From NCBI RefSeq assembly GCF_900114255.1, contig NZ_FOSL01000023.1, positions 18,427 through 82,426 on the forward strand: 64,000 nt of DNA, read 5' to 3'. Positions 55,612-63,992 of the stretch are shown here, piece after piece; positions within the stretch are counted from its first letter, which is position 1, and each line of letters opens with the position of its first letter. Below the pieces are notes generated by a model. It was given only the letters and a program-made list of their open reading frames with translations. It was not told the DNA's origin and ran no database searches. Both the position numbers and the translations under genes were made by a program. The stretch comes from Neomesorhizobium albiziae. GTDB taxonomy: Bacteria > Pseudomonadota > Alphaproteobacteria > Rhizobiales > Rhizobiaceae.

Positions 55612-55965
55612 ATGCTGTTTCCGGGCATGGCTGCATACGACCTCGAACGCCTCGCGGACGTGATCCAGCCGCTCAAGCGGCTTGCGGACAAATTGCACAT
55701 GCTCGGGGCGGACGGCACGGACGCTGCCCTGCACACCCCGCTTGCGCGGAACGGATTGTTCGAACGTGCGCTCACCCGCGACGTGGATTGGGGCGAGCCC
55801 TTCCGTGCGGACGAACGCCTCGACCCGCGCGGGTGGCTCCGCCGCCCTGACGCCGACTGGGCGCGGTGGGATTACGAGCGCGCACAAGACGCTTGGGCCG
55901 AAGCACGCCAGCGTGTCCACGAGCGCTATGACCCCAATTACGTGCGCTACGCGGTCTGCCGCTAA
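55612..55965 (+). CDS. Hypothetical element protein (+1 frame relative to the preceding one)
   Basis: 117 residues, helical and charged: YDLERLADVIQPLKRLADKL, NGLFERALTRDVDWGEPF, and ARWDYERAQDAWAEARQRVH. Codon use (GC at third positions) supports this frame. No ribosome site precedes ATG 55612 or the next ATG at 55627, which supports a frameshift link or coupling to the preceding gene. Confidence 0.5.
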   Translation: MLFPGMAAYDLERLADVIQPLKRLADKLHMLGADGTDAALHTPLARNGLFERALTRDVDWGEPFRADERLDPRGWLRRPDADWARWDYERAQDAWAEARQRVHERYDPNYVRYAVCR

Positions 55966-56034
55966 AGCAAGCATCCAAGGGCGCGGCCCCTCCCGCGCTC
56001 TCCTATTCCACCCACAGAGACCAGCGACCAAACC

Positions 56035-57258
56035 ATGACCTTTGACAGCAGCGACGACGCGCGTCCGCGCGACCAAATCACCGTCCTTACAGAGCGCTTC
56101 GGGAAGCGCCTTACAAAGAAGCACACCAAGCGCCCCGACGGGTCGTGGGTCACCGAGGCGCGCGACGATGGCGCCACGTGGTTTTCCCATGAAACCCGCG
56201 AGATTGACGGCGTTGACAGCCTCTACGCTGTTCTCCGTGAGGTAGCACAGGATCGCTCGAAACTTGTTATCCGCGCCCGTCTTGGTGCCGTGGGGGCGGA
56301 AAGCATCGCAAAGACCGGCTACACGCGCCGGAAGAAATCGGACGGTTCTTTCGTCCCGGCCCCGCGGCACTGGGTGCTCTTCGACATTGACGAAGGCGAA
56401 GCCCCCGAAGGCTACGACATCCGTGCCCGGCCGGAGGAGCTGGTTGACTGGGTGATCAAAGAGAGGTTCCCCTCCGAGTTCCAGGGCGTCCGCGTCGTCT
56501 GGCAATTGTCATCGTCGGCAGGGCTCAAATCCCCCAACGCAATCAAACTGCACCTGTGGGCTTGGCTTTCGCGGCCGCTTGGCGAAGAGGAGTTGAAAGC
56601 CTGGCGCCTTAACGCGGGGCTCCCCGTGGACTGGCGCGTGTTTCTGGACGTGCAAGAGCACTTCCTGGCGGACCCGTCGTTTGTGGGGGCCCATGACCCT
56701 TGCCCGATCCGGTGGGGGATTACGGCAGGCGCGCGGGGGGCGATCGAAGTACCCGAAATTGACATCAAGAAAGCTGTCGCGATCGCGCGGGAGAAAGGCG
56801 TTACGCTGTCAGGAACGGTGATCGGCGCTACTGTCGGGGAAATCCTCGCCCAGATCGGCGACGGCGAAGGCGGGAAGGGTTTTCACGAAGTAATCATCGC
56901 CTCGCAAATGAAGTGGGCAAGGACCACGCCACCGACCCAGTACGCGGCGACACGTGAAGCCCTTAAAGCTGACATCCGCACGGCCGCACGCAACGCCACG
57001 CGCCGCAAGGGACGCTCGGCGGGGGACGTGGAGGGCTATTTGTCCGACAGGCGCCTTGACAGCGAGATTGATGGGGCCATCAATCGCGCCGCTATCCGCC
57101 GTGCCGAGGTAGCCCCCGACGCCGAAAATTTCATGGCTCTGGAAGACGCGGAAAAGGCGACAGTGAGCCTCAAAAATTCCATCCGCCGTTTCTTCTACGA
57201 AGCCCTCCAAGTCCCCTCAAAGCAGCGCGTCTATGAGACGCTGGACGCGGTGGAGTAA
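56035..57258 (+). CDS. Primase-polymerase of the archaeo-eukaryotic type (PrimPol)
   Basis: 407 residues. Catalytic AEP elements are in order: the metal-binding D-x-D in WVLFDIDEG (Asp117 and Asp119), the S...H motif in SSSAGLKSPNAIKLHLWAWL (His173) and a third acid in FLDVQEHFLADP (Asp205), followed by an HDPCPIRWG strand. The C-terminal third is helical. Such enzymes start replication on plasmids and integrative elements by making primers. It lies six bases before the helicase gene, a common replication pair. ATG start; weak ribosome site. Confidence 0.72.
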   Translation: MTFDSSDDARPRDQITVLTERFGKRLTKKHTKRPDGSWVTEARDDGATWFSHETREIDGVDSLYAVLREVAQDRSKLVIRARLGAVGAESIAKTGYTRRKKSDGSFVPAPRHWVLFDIDEGEAPEGYDIRARPEELVDWVIKERFPSEFQGVRVVWQLSSSAGLKSPNAIKLHLWAWLSRPLGEEELKAWRLNAGLPVDWRVFLDVQEHFLADPSFVGAHDPCPIRWGITAGARGAIEVPEIDIKKAVAIAREKGVTLSGTVIGATVGEILAQIGDGEGGKGFHEVIIASQMKWARTTPPTQYAATREALKADIRTAARNATRRKGRSAGDVEGYLSDRRLDSEIDGAINRAAIRRAEVAPDAENFMALEDAEKATVSLKNSIRRFFYEALQVPSKQRVYETLDAVE

Positions 57259-57263
57259 CGGCA

Positions 57264-59423
57264 ATGGCTATCGTTGAAGCAAAAATCCAATTCACCGCGC
57301 GCTCCAAGCTCGAATTCGGCCCGCTGCCGTTCCAAATGGCGGAGGTCGTGAGCCCCGGCGTTGGAAAAACCGAAACCATGCTCCGTGTGGTGGCGGAGTT
57401 CGCTGACATGCTCGCTGACAAAAGGGTTTTGGTGTTTACACCTGACAACTCTTTGACAGGGGAGATGCACGCCCGCGCCAAGAAAATCCTTCCGGAAAGC
57501 CTCAACGTCCGTTTCCGGCGGGGGCGCACAGACACCAAGCTCGGCCCTGCTCCCTGTCACAAAGAGATGCACGAAAAAGCGGCTCTCATCCAGTCCAAGG
57601 GTGGCAGCGTGGCGGACATGCTCTGCCCTGTTTGCCCCCATCGGGAAGGCTGCGAATGGCTCTCCTACAAGGCTGACAAGGCCCCCGGCGTCGTGATCCT
57701 GCCAAACAACTATCTTGTGCACGGCGGAGAGGACGACGGCGATATTGCCGTGATCGACGAAAGCTTCCACCAGCGCATGACAGGCGAAACCACCGTAAAA
57801 CTCGCCGAGATGACGGCTTACCGCTGCCTCCCCAACCTCCCCGAATGGGAGCGGGGATGGACCCTCAACTCCAGTGCCCGTTTCAGCGCCCAGTTTGACC
57901 TTCGCGACGCCCGCGAGCGGCTCGCTATCGCGTTCGCCCACGGAGTTCCGAGCATTTCCCGGCTGAGGGACCTGGGGATTTCCGTCGGCATGGCGAACCG
58001 CGCCAAGACCATTGAGTACGGGCGGCACGACGGGCTTAAATCCACCCTCGCGAAGGCTGTGGAAGAGGGTTTCGGCGCGGAGGAACTCGCGGAAGCCATT
58101 GCCGACACGGAGAAGCTCTATGGCCCTGCACGGGGCTACGCGAGCGTTTGGCGGGCTATCGAAACGCAGCTTTCGCGTCCGACGGGACGCGACACCCTCA
58201 ACGGTTTCACACTTTACCGCGACGGCAGTCTTAAAGTCGGCTTCCGCAAGAAACTGGCGGTGGAAAAGAAACCCGTGCTTGCCCTCGACGCAACCGGCGA
58301 CGCGCGTTTGCTCCGGCTTGGCTTGCCGACCCTTGCCCGTGTGGACGAGATTGCGGTGGAGGCCCCGCATACCCGTGTCATCCAGGCCACCGACGCTAAA
58401 AACTCCAAGACGGCGTTGGTCACGGCCGACGAAGACGGAGAAACCGTCCGGGCAGCAAAAGCCACAAAACGGCGGAAGCTGATGGAGGTCGTGGAACGCC
58501 TCAGTGGACCTGAGAAAAAGAGCGTTGGTTTCATATCGTACAAAGGTGTTCAGGACAGTGAGGAAGTACGCGACGCAGTGAGCCGCCTGCGGGCGCAGGG
58601 TCGTAACGTACTAACGGGGCACTTCGGCGCTCTGCGTGGCCAGAACATGATGGAGCACGTGGACGTGCTTGTTATCGCGGGGCGCCAACTCCCCGACGCT
58701 CGCGACGTGGAGGGCCTTGCGGGAGCATTGTTCTACGATCAGCCGGAAGCGGTAGCGGCCGGGGGCATCGGCACCACGGGGCGTTTCTACATGCTGCGTG
58801 GTGGTGAGTTGGTCGAAGGGTTGGCCGAGGAACACACGGACCCGACCGTGGAGAAGGTGCGGCGGCAGATCACCGAGGCGGAATTGATCCAGGCGATTGG
58901 GCGCGGGCGCGGCGTTCGCAGGGGAGTAAGTGACCCCCTGACGGTTGTCGTACTCGGCTCGACGCCAATTCCCGGCGTCATCGTGGACGAACTCGTAAAG
59001 ACCGAAGACCTCGAACCTGGCAGGGTCGAACTGCTTTGGGCACGGGAGGGGGCGTACCTCGAAAACGCAAGGCAGGCGTTCGCCGCTTTTCCCGGCGTTT
59101 GGGATACGGAGGAAAACGCACGGAAGGATTACCAACGGCGGGGAGAGGTTGGAGACATTTCCCTTTATTATAATTTCCCCTCTAGGGAAATGTCTCCAAC
59201 CTCCCCAGCCGCCGTTTTGTACCAGCGGAGTGGCGCCGGTCAAAAGCCTGCGAAAGCGTGGTTCCACTTGGCGTTGGTCCCCGACCCCCGTAAGTGGCTC
59301 GAAGAGCGGCTGGGGCCGTTGGCGAAATTCGAAATCATTGACGGCGGCGAAGACCGCAACCTCCCGACACCCCACCACCCGCTTGGTCGGGCGCGACGCC
59401 CGCCGAAGCAACCCAACACATGA
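57264..59423 (+). CDS. SF2 helicase with XPD/DinG-like Fe-S cysteines
   Basis: 719 residues. Walker A at residues about 30-36 (SPGVGKT), four cysteines between Walker A and B (Cys98, and Cys121, Cys124, Cys130 in MLCPVCPHREGCEW), then GVVILPNNYLVHG and a DExH-like box IAVIDESFHQ. A C-terminal helicase domain ends in motif VI, LIQAIGRGRGVRRG. This order matches the Fe-S helicases XPD/DinG, where the cluster lies at the same place. With the PrimPol gene six bases upstream it forms a replication module. The segment around residue 630-647 is encoded by a perfect inverted repeat. Confidence 0.7.
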   Translation: MAIVEAKIQFTARSKLEFGPLPFQMAEVVSPGVGKTETMLRVVAEFADMLADKRVLVFTPDNSLTGEMHARAKKILPESLNVRFRRGRTDTKLGPAPCHKEMHEKAALIQSKGGSVADMLCPVCPHREGCEWLSYKADKAPGVVILPNNYLVHGGEDDGDIAVIDESFHQRMTGETTVKLAEMTAYRCLPNLPEWERGWTLNSSARFSAQFDLRDARERLAIAFAHGVPSISRLRDLGISVGMANRAKTIEYGRHDGLKSTLAKAVEEGFGAEELAEAIADTEKLYGPARGYASVWRAIETQLSRPTGRDTLNGFTLYRDGSLKVGFRKKLAVEKKPVLALDATGDARLLRLGLPTLARVDEIAVEAPHTRVIQATDAKNSKTALVTADEDGETVRAAKATKRRKLMEVVERLSGPEKKSVGFISYKGVQDSEEVRDAVSRLRAQGRNVLTGHFGALRGQNMMEHVDVLVIAGRQLPDARDVEGLAGALFYDQPEAVAAGGIGTTGRFYMLRGGELVEGLAEEHTDPTVEKVRRQITEAELIQAIGRGRGVRRGVSDPLTVVVLGSTPIPGVIVDELVKTEDLEPGRVELLWAREGAYLENARQAFAAFPGVWDTEENARKDYQRRGEVGDISLYYNFPSREMSPTSPAAVLYQRSGAGQKPAKAWFHLALVPDPRKWLEERLGPLAKFEIIDGGEDRNLPTPHHPLGRARRPPKQPNT
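59145..59203. repeat. Perfect 20-bp inverted repeat inside the helicase gene
   Basis: Left arm 59145-59164 and right arm 59184-59203 are exact reverse complements over 20 bases (GAGGTTGGAGACATTTCCCT and its complement), with a 19-base AT-rich loop. It is within the coding region and in frame, encoding GEVGDISLYYNFPSREMSPT. The AT-rich loop contrasts with the surrounding GC-rich gene. Confidence 0.9.
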
Positions 59424-59437
59424 ACGGAAACTAACCG

Positions 59438-59818
59438 ATGTCACCCGAAGAACACGGAACACTCACGTCAGCCAAAATGCTTCTGTCGAAGCTCCGCAAG
59501 CAACCCTCCCCGGCCGTGGCACACGACGCAGCCAACTTGGAAAACCTCCTCGCCACGAAGCCGTTTGACGCGACCCGCGTCAAGGAAATGGTCGCGTCGA
59601 TCAAAGGCGCGCTAGCGCTGGAGAGCACCAAGCTGACCCGGACGCACTCGCCTGATGGAGAACGCCCCTCTACGGCCACGCCTGTGGCGTTTAAAGCCCC
59701 TCTCCGCGAGTGGCGCTCCTCACCCGAATTCCGCGCGGCAGTCGAGGCTCAAAAAGCCCGCCTCCGCAAGAGTACAGCCGCGATTGACAGTGGCGACCCC
59801 ATCCCTCCCTCAACCTAA
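59438..59818 (+). CDS. Hypothetical protein, element replication operon
   Basis: 126 residues, helical and charged: LTSAKMLLSKLRKQPSPAVA, VKEMVASIKGALALESTKLT, and EFRAAVEAQKARLRK. No motif recognised. It follows the helicase gene after 14 bases. Ribosome site weak (ACGGAAAC). Confidence 0.5.
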   Translation: MSPEEHGTLTSAKMLLSKLRKQPSPAVAHDAANLENLLATKPFDATRVKEMVASIKGALALESTKLTRTHSPDGERPSTATPVAFKAPLREWRSSPEFRAAVEAQKARLRKSTAAIDSGDPIPPST

Positions 59819-59837
59819 CGTAACGGAACTTATCGAA

Positions 59838-60017
59838 ATGACTGAAACTGAAATCCTCGCAGAACACCATCGGCGCATGGCGTCGCTCACCGCGCTCCAA
59901 GCCGAAATCATTGATATCCAGGCCGGGTGCAAGGCCGACAACCTGACAGAGAAAGGGCTCGCTCGCATCAATGAGCGGCTCGACGCTGTGAAAATCAAAC
60001 TTCGCGTCTTCACCTAA
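59838..60017 (+). CDS. Small helical protein
   Basis: 59 residues: MTETEILAEHHRRMASLTAL, LQAEIIDIQAGCKADNLTEK, then ARINERLDAVKIKLRVFT. It looks like a two-helix hairpin or short coiled coil. ATG 59838 starts 19 bases after the previous stop. No known family. Confidence 0.5.
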   Translation: MTETEILAEHHRRMASLTALQAEIIDIQAGCKADNLTEKGLARINERLDAVKIKLRVFT

Positions 60018-60076
60018 CGCAACGAAAAGGTACTCACACCAATGCAGACCAAAATCGCCAGCGAACTCCGCTCCTT

Positions 60077-60235
60077 TTGGTCTTCCTCACGTTCGTTTTC
60101 TCTCCCACACCCGTCAAGCGCCGGCTCTTCGGCCTCGACACGCTCCGCATTATGTTCAAGATTGAACAATCGGGGTATTTGGTTTATAATCGGCATCCCA
60201 ATACCACCATCCAGCTGTGGACACCCCATGACTGA
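60077..60235 (+). CDS. Possible short protein, coupled to the DUF5681 gene
   Basis: A frame with plausible protein character: SPTPVKRRLFGLDTLRIMFK then IEQSGYLVYNRHPNTTIQLW. It ends (TGA 60233-60235) inside the start of the next gene. The start may be TTG 60077 (52 residues, hydrophobic N-terminus) or ATG 60152 (27 residues). Supported only by composition and overlap. Confidence 0.3.
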   Translation: MVFLTFVFSPTPVKRRLFGLDTLRIMFKIEQSGYLVYNRHPNTTIQLWTPHD

Positions 60236-60593
60236 CAATCCCATCCGCAACGAACGCGGGCACTTCCTGCCAGGGAACATCGCGAACCCCACAGGGCGCC
60301 CCAAAACGCCCAACTTGGTGAAAGACCTCCTTAAAGAGGCAACGCCTCGTGCCATGCAAGTCATGGTGGAGTTGCTAGAGAACGATAACCCAAAATTGCG
60401 CTTCCAAGCTGCGCAAGAGGTGCTCAATCGGAGCCTGGGTAAGCCAGTCCAAGCGGTGGACCTAAAAGCCACCGTAGACCAGGGCAGCGCCCACCTCGCC
60501 GCTCTGCAATCGCTGGCAGCCGCCGTGACCCCGCATATGCTTGCGGAAGTGCTTACCATTGATGCCGAGCCGCTGGCCTCCCCGAGCCTGTAG
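60228..60593 (+). CDS. DUF5681-domain protein
   Basis: 121 residues. The N-terminal signature GHFLPGNIANPTGRPKTPNL is that of DUF5681, a short domain common in phage and mobile-element genes, some near terminase or packaging genes. A helical part follows (LLKEATPRAMQVMVELLEND, RFQAAQEVLNRSLGKPV). The function is not known. ATG 60228 is chosen because the domain starts there. Confidence 0.7.
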   Translation: MTDNPIRNERGHFLPGNIANPTGRPKTPNLVKDLLKEATPRAMQVMVELLENDNPKLRFQAAQEVLNRSLGKPVQAVDLKATVDQGSAHLAALQSLAAAVTPHMLAEVLTIDAEPLASPSL

Positions 60594-60642
60594 CAAGGGG
60601 TAGTGAGTTCTGGACCCCAAAAACCTAGCCTCTCCACGGGCG

Positions 60643-60681
60643 AACCCGGCACAAAAATCCGGCTCAAAGGCCGGGTTTTCT
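60643..60681 (+). terminator. Terminator after the element's replication operon
   Basis: Stem AACCCGGC (60643-60650) with GCCGGGTT (60670-60677), followed by TTC and T-rich sequence. An inner CCGG/CCGG pairing is possible. It faces the plus-strand operon and lies just before the end of the convergent resolvase gene. Confidence 0.6.
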
Positions 60682-60701
60682 CGTTCGAACGCGGTGGGTC
60701 T

Positions 60702-61247
60702 TTATGTGGGCTCGCCAAGCACGCGGTAGACGCTAGCGCGCCCGATCTTCAATTCCTTGGCAATCTCGCTCGGGCCTTTTCCTGCCGCCTTCAATGCCCG
60801 CACGCGCTCCACGTCGATCGAAGGCTTGCGGCCGCTGTATACGCCAGCGGCCTTCGCTTTCGAGATACCCTCCATTTGCCGCTCGCGACGGAGGTTAGTC
60901 TCGAACTCCGCGAACACCCCGAGCATGTCGAGGAACGCCTTCCCGGCCGCAGTGCCCGTGTCGATCGGCTGCTCTGTCGCTTGCAGTGCGACGCCTTTCT
61001 CGCGCAACTGGCGGACAATCACCTGCAAATCCCCGACGCTGCGTGCCAACCTGTCTATGCGCGTGATAACCAGTGTGTCGCCTGCCCGGAGGAAATCGAA
61101 GAGAAGCTTCAGTTCCGAGCGCTTCTCCATTGTCGTGCCGCTCTGCTTTTCCTCGCGGATGTTGTCGCACCCTGCCGCCTTCAATGCGTCGCGTTGGATA
61201 AAAAGGTCTTGGTCGGTAGTGCTTACGCGGGCGTATCCGTACTTCAT
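60702..61247 (-). CDS. Serine recombinase (Tn3-type resolvase/invertase)
   Basis: 181 residues. Catalytic serine in YARVSTTDQDL, the RIDRLARSVGDLQVIVRQL helix, TGTAAGKAFLDMLGVFAEFE and a C-terminal HTH (IAKELKIGRASVYRVL). It is the short resolvase form, complete, and not accompanied by a transposase. It may resolve dimers of the element or be a remnant of another transposon. ATG start; inverted repeats lie just upstream and could be its recombination site. Confidence 0.9.
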   Translation of the reverse strand: MKYGYARVSTTDQDLFIQRDALKAAGCDNIREEKQSGTTMEKRSELKLLFDFLRAGDTLVITRIDRLARSVGDLQVIVRQLREKGVALQATEQPIDTGTAAGKAFLDMLGVFAEFETNLRRERQMEGISKAKAAGVYSGRKPSIDVERVRALKAAGKGPSEIAKELKIGRASVYRVLGEPT

Positions 61248-61664
61248 GGCGGCGGGCTCCGTTGGTGTCTCGTTTGGGTCTAGACCCTTTTCTCCTACTG
61301 TCTCATATATTGGATGTCAACCCTAACGAGACGCTCTTCGTGTCTCGCCGTGCTGTCTTGTCGGGGTATACCTATCCGAGCCAAAGCGTGTAAAATGTAA
61401 AACACCCCAAGTTGGTTTCCTCTGGGGTCATAACGCCGGAATGGTCTTCATACCCAACAGTAGTGGCGAAAGGCCCGCATAAGCTGGCCAAGCTACCAAT
61501 TTGCCGAAGATAAAAGCGCAAAACACTTCCTGGCGAGATGCCGGGGAGTGCAGGTTACCTATCCCTTAAACGCGGGAAAACATCCTGCACCTTCCTACAA
61601 ATCTACATCTTGTGAAGAGACTTGAGTCTCGCCAATCTTCCACAGCCGATCGTTACTTCCGGAA
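61248..61664. other. 417-bp gap with several inverted repeats (possible res region)
   Basis: No gene. Near the resolvase start: perfect palindrome GGGTCTAGACCC (61276-61287) and inverted arms GTCTCGTTTGGGT (61267-61279) / ACCCTAACGAGAC (61320-61332), matching at 12 of 13. Further right are a GTGCAGG/CCTGCAC pair (61548-61590) and palindrome GAGACTTGAGTCTC (61617-61630). Confidence 0.5.
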
Positions 61665-62489
61665 TCACTGTTGAAGATATTGTCGCTGATAAACATTTTG
61701 GCATCTGGTATCAGCGGGAGCGCAATCTAGTTGCGGTGGCGCCATGTGGTATTGGGAACCGCATTTAGGATCGCCTTTCCTGCAGGCCTCTCGTTTGCGC
61801 TGCAACGCTGCGAAATCATGCGGCTCGAACTTCACGGTGACCGTGTTCCCCGTGGTACTGGTGAATTTGCCGCTGGCCGACAGAGCAACGTTTGAAAGCC
61901 CGACACCGATCTCCCCGTTAAGGCCTTTCACCACCGTGATTCCCATCTGATACGTGTTGTCATCAGATCCTTTTTTAAGCTTCAGACATATGTCGCTGCG
62001 ATCGTCCCCGCTCGATAAGGCTGTTTCCCAGAGGTTCCTCATGGCTCGTGCGAGCGGCGCGGTATCTAGATCGCCGGGATTATACGGCTGTCGTTCGGCG
62101 CTCGGCACAATCTCGTTCAGTATCGACAAGACCTGGGAGTTCGAAACCGAACGGCTCCCGCCCAATGAGGCTGATATCGGAGTCGCGCCGATTCCTACTC
62201 CGCCTCCAACTGTGCTGTCTGATTCCGCTACAAGTTCCATCCGCACAGAGACTATATCGAATCCGATCAAACCGTTACCGCAGAATTTGCTGCGTGATCG
62301 AGCAAGGACTCGTGGATATCCTTCTTCTGAGTTTTGATATGCTGTATACACGCTGATTTGGCGCTTTACTTCACCAACAACCTTATAGATATCTTGTTGA
62401 CTTATCGGCTCAATAGTTTCGAAGCTAGCGGAAGTGCACCCCGCAGCTGTTGCTAAGCAACACAATATAAAGCAAGGCAAAGTTCGCAT
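61665..62489 (-). CDS. Lipoprotein of unknown function
   Basis: 274 residues. A lipobox leader (CFILCCLATAAGC) and an all-beta-looking body: GFDIVSVRMELVAESDSTVG and, later, YQMGITVVKGLNGEIGVGLS then VALSASGKFTSTTGNTVTVK. The tail is polar with four cysteines (CRKGDPKCG, LDCAPADTRCQ). ATG with GGAGGG upstream is a strong ribosome site. The alternating strands resemble small ligand-binding domains seen beside defence-related proteases, but I cannot confirm any family. It lies beyond the resolvase with lower GC than the chromosome around it. Confidence 0.6.
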   Translation of the reverse strand: MRTLPCFILCCLATAAGCTSASFETIEPISQQDIYKVVGEVKRQISVYTAYQNSEEGYPRVLARSRSKFCGNGLIGFDIVSVRMELVAESDSTVGGGVGIGATPISASLGGSRSVSNSQVLSILNEIVPSAERQPYNPGDLDTAPLARAMRNLWETALSSGDDRSDICLKLKKGSDDNTYQMGITVVKGLNGEIGVGLSNVALSASGKFTSTTGNTVTVKFEPHDFAALQRKREACRKGDPKCGSQYHMAPPQLDCAPADTRCQNVYQRQYLQQ

Positions 62490-63224
62490 AATAATCCCTC
62501 CGCTCTAGCCCTTATGATACATTACGCATGCCGGCGATATAATCAAATATCGTTCGCTATTGAAATAGTTCAAACACTCTTTACGTATCAATTAGACAGA
62601 AAAGTCAACTCATCTACATCATATTGTGTTCTGTTTCAGACCTATTTGCTTTCACATGGTAATACCATATCAGAAAACAAATGCTGTTTATGCGAATGCT
62701 GTGCGTGCGCATGCTGAAGTCGATGTTTCCCCCCACTGAACTTCATCCCCCAAACATTGGAGCCTCGACCTTTTGGCCCCATCTTAATTTGTACTGCAGG
62801 ACTTGAGAGTTTGCGGTTCTTGCAGTTGCCCCGCCGTTAGATCCCTGCTGTGAGCCTTCTCGCATCTTCTTGATTACGGGGCAAAGCTCGCGTAGGCCGA
62901 GCAGACGGCAGTGGCAATATACAGTCCACTGACCTGGCGACTACATGCTCCTGTACTCACCCTACCTACCTGGGTGGCGGAACTCGGTCTTTAAACGGCT
63001 TCAGGCGCCGAAAGTTGTCCCTTTCACTTTCGCTTGGCTTGGATGCACTAGCTCTGGGGCCGTAGATTTACTCGAGAGCCCCCTAAGATAATGAAAAAGT
63101 ATCGGATACTCCGTTTTTGACTCTGTTTTGTGCCCGGTCCGATTCCGATACGTTCGGTGAACAAAACAGTTTTTCATCGGCCTGTCAGGGTGAACAACAA
63201 GACCAGCTCATGATGCGCGAACCC
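62490..63224. other. 735 bp without a supported gene
   Basis: The left part (about 62510-62720) is markedly AT-rich and holds the probable promoter of the lipoprotein gene. The rest is mixed composition. Frames here are short, lack ribosome sites and have Cys- or Ser-rich nonsense composition. No RNA gene or repeat family was recognised. Confidence 0.5.
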
Positions 63225-63992
63225 TCACTTGATGCCTCCAGTCGCCCGCCCTTCAATTGGACCAACCTGCAGCGCGCAGTCGGCAGTCAAAGCCGATCCG
63301 TCCACGCCGATCGTGACAAGTCGCAAGCCGTGCCGCGTGTTGCTCGGCACCTTGAAATCAATCTTGGCGCTGCCCGTGCTATCAAGGCTGCCTTGTGCCA
63401 CTAGTTCGTCCCCGAGAATGACGTGCACGCCCTCGTTCTCGCGCCTGAACCCTGTCGCCTCCAAAGTCACTAGTTCCCCGGGATCGACTTGTTCCCGACT
63501 GGTCGCACAGATTGGATACTCAGGCGGGATGATGTGTACCGTTTCGGAACCTGGCCACGGCACCTGACCCTTGCCGCCGGGAACAACGTCGAGCGAAGTG
63601 CCAGACCCTAGCTGCTGCGCAACGGCCTGGAAGCGAATGGTCGGCTTGGGCGCGCCGGTCAGGAACATCGGAAGCCCCAGAACGACACCGTGGTTGACCT
63701 CAATGCCCGATTCACCGCCTCGCGGCGCCTGAACCAGTGCGTAGACACCATCACCGACGAATTCGGCAAATGAAGTACCGTCGAACTGCCAGACGGTGGC
63801 TACCGGTTCGTTGAGATTAACCAGAACCCGCCCGACGAGTTCGGCGCCTTCAAACTCGGTCGGCAAGCCAATGTCCTTCGGACTGCCTCCCGTGGTCAGG
63901 TCCGCATTGCGGATTCCGACGTGAAGTCGGCCGCCATTCCGATCAAAGACCGGCCACCATTCCGATTTGAAGCCGGCCACCGTTCCGATCAA
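63225..63992 (-). pseudogene. Gene for an Ig/TIG-like domain protein, 5' end replaced by an insertion sequence
   Basis: About 228 residues are plausible protein, ending in an Ig-like module (PGELVTLEATGFRRENEGVH, then ARRGLRLVTIGVD-like strands and CALQVGPIEG). Upstream of about 63910 the frame runs into tandem repeats that encode the repetitive GFKSEWWPVFDRNGGRLHVG, so the true start is missing. I read this as a surface or secreted protein gene interrupted by an insertion sequence, with the remnant read through the repeat by chance. Confidence 0.6.

Noticed and set aside
62232..62245. CCATCCGCACA as a possible right attachment site
   Set aside because: Short match inside the lipoprotein gene; the rest of the tRNA T arm is absent.
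62514..62717. A 67-residue frame in the AT-rich gap
   Set aside because: No ribosome site, Cys-rich end without pattern, and it overlaps the likely lipoprotein promoter.
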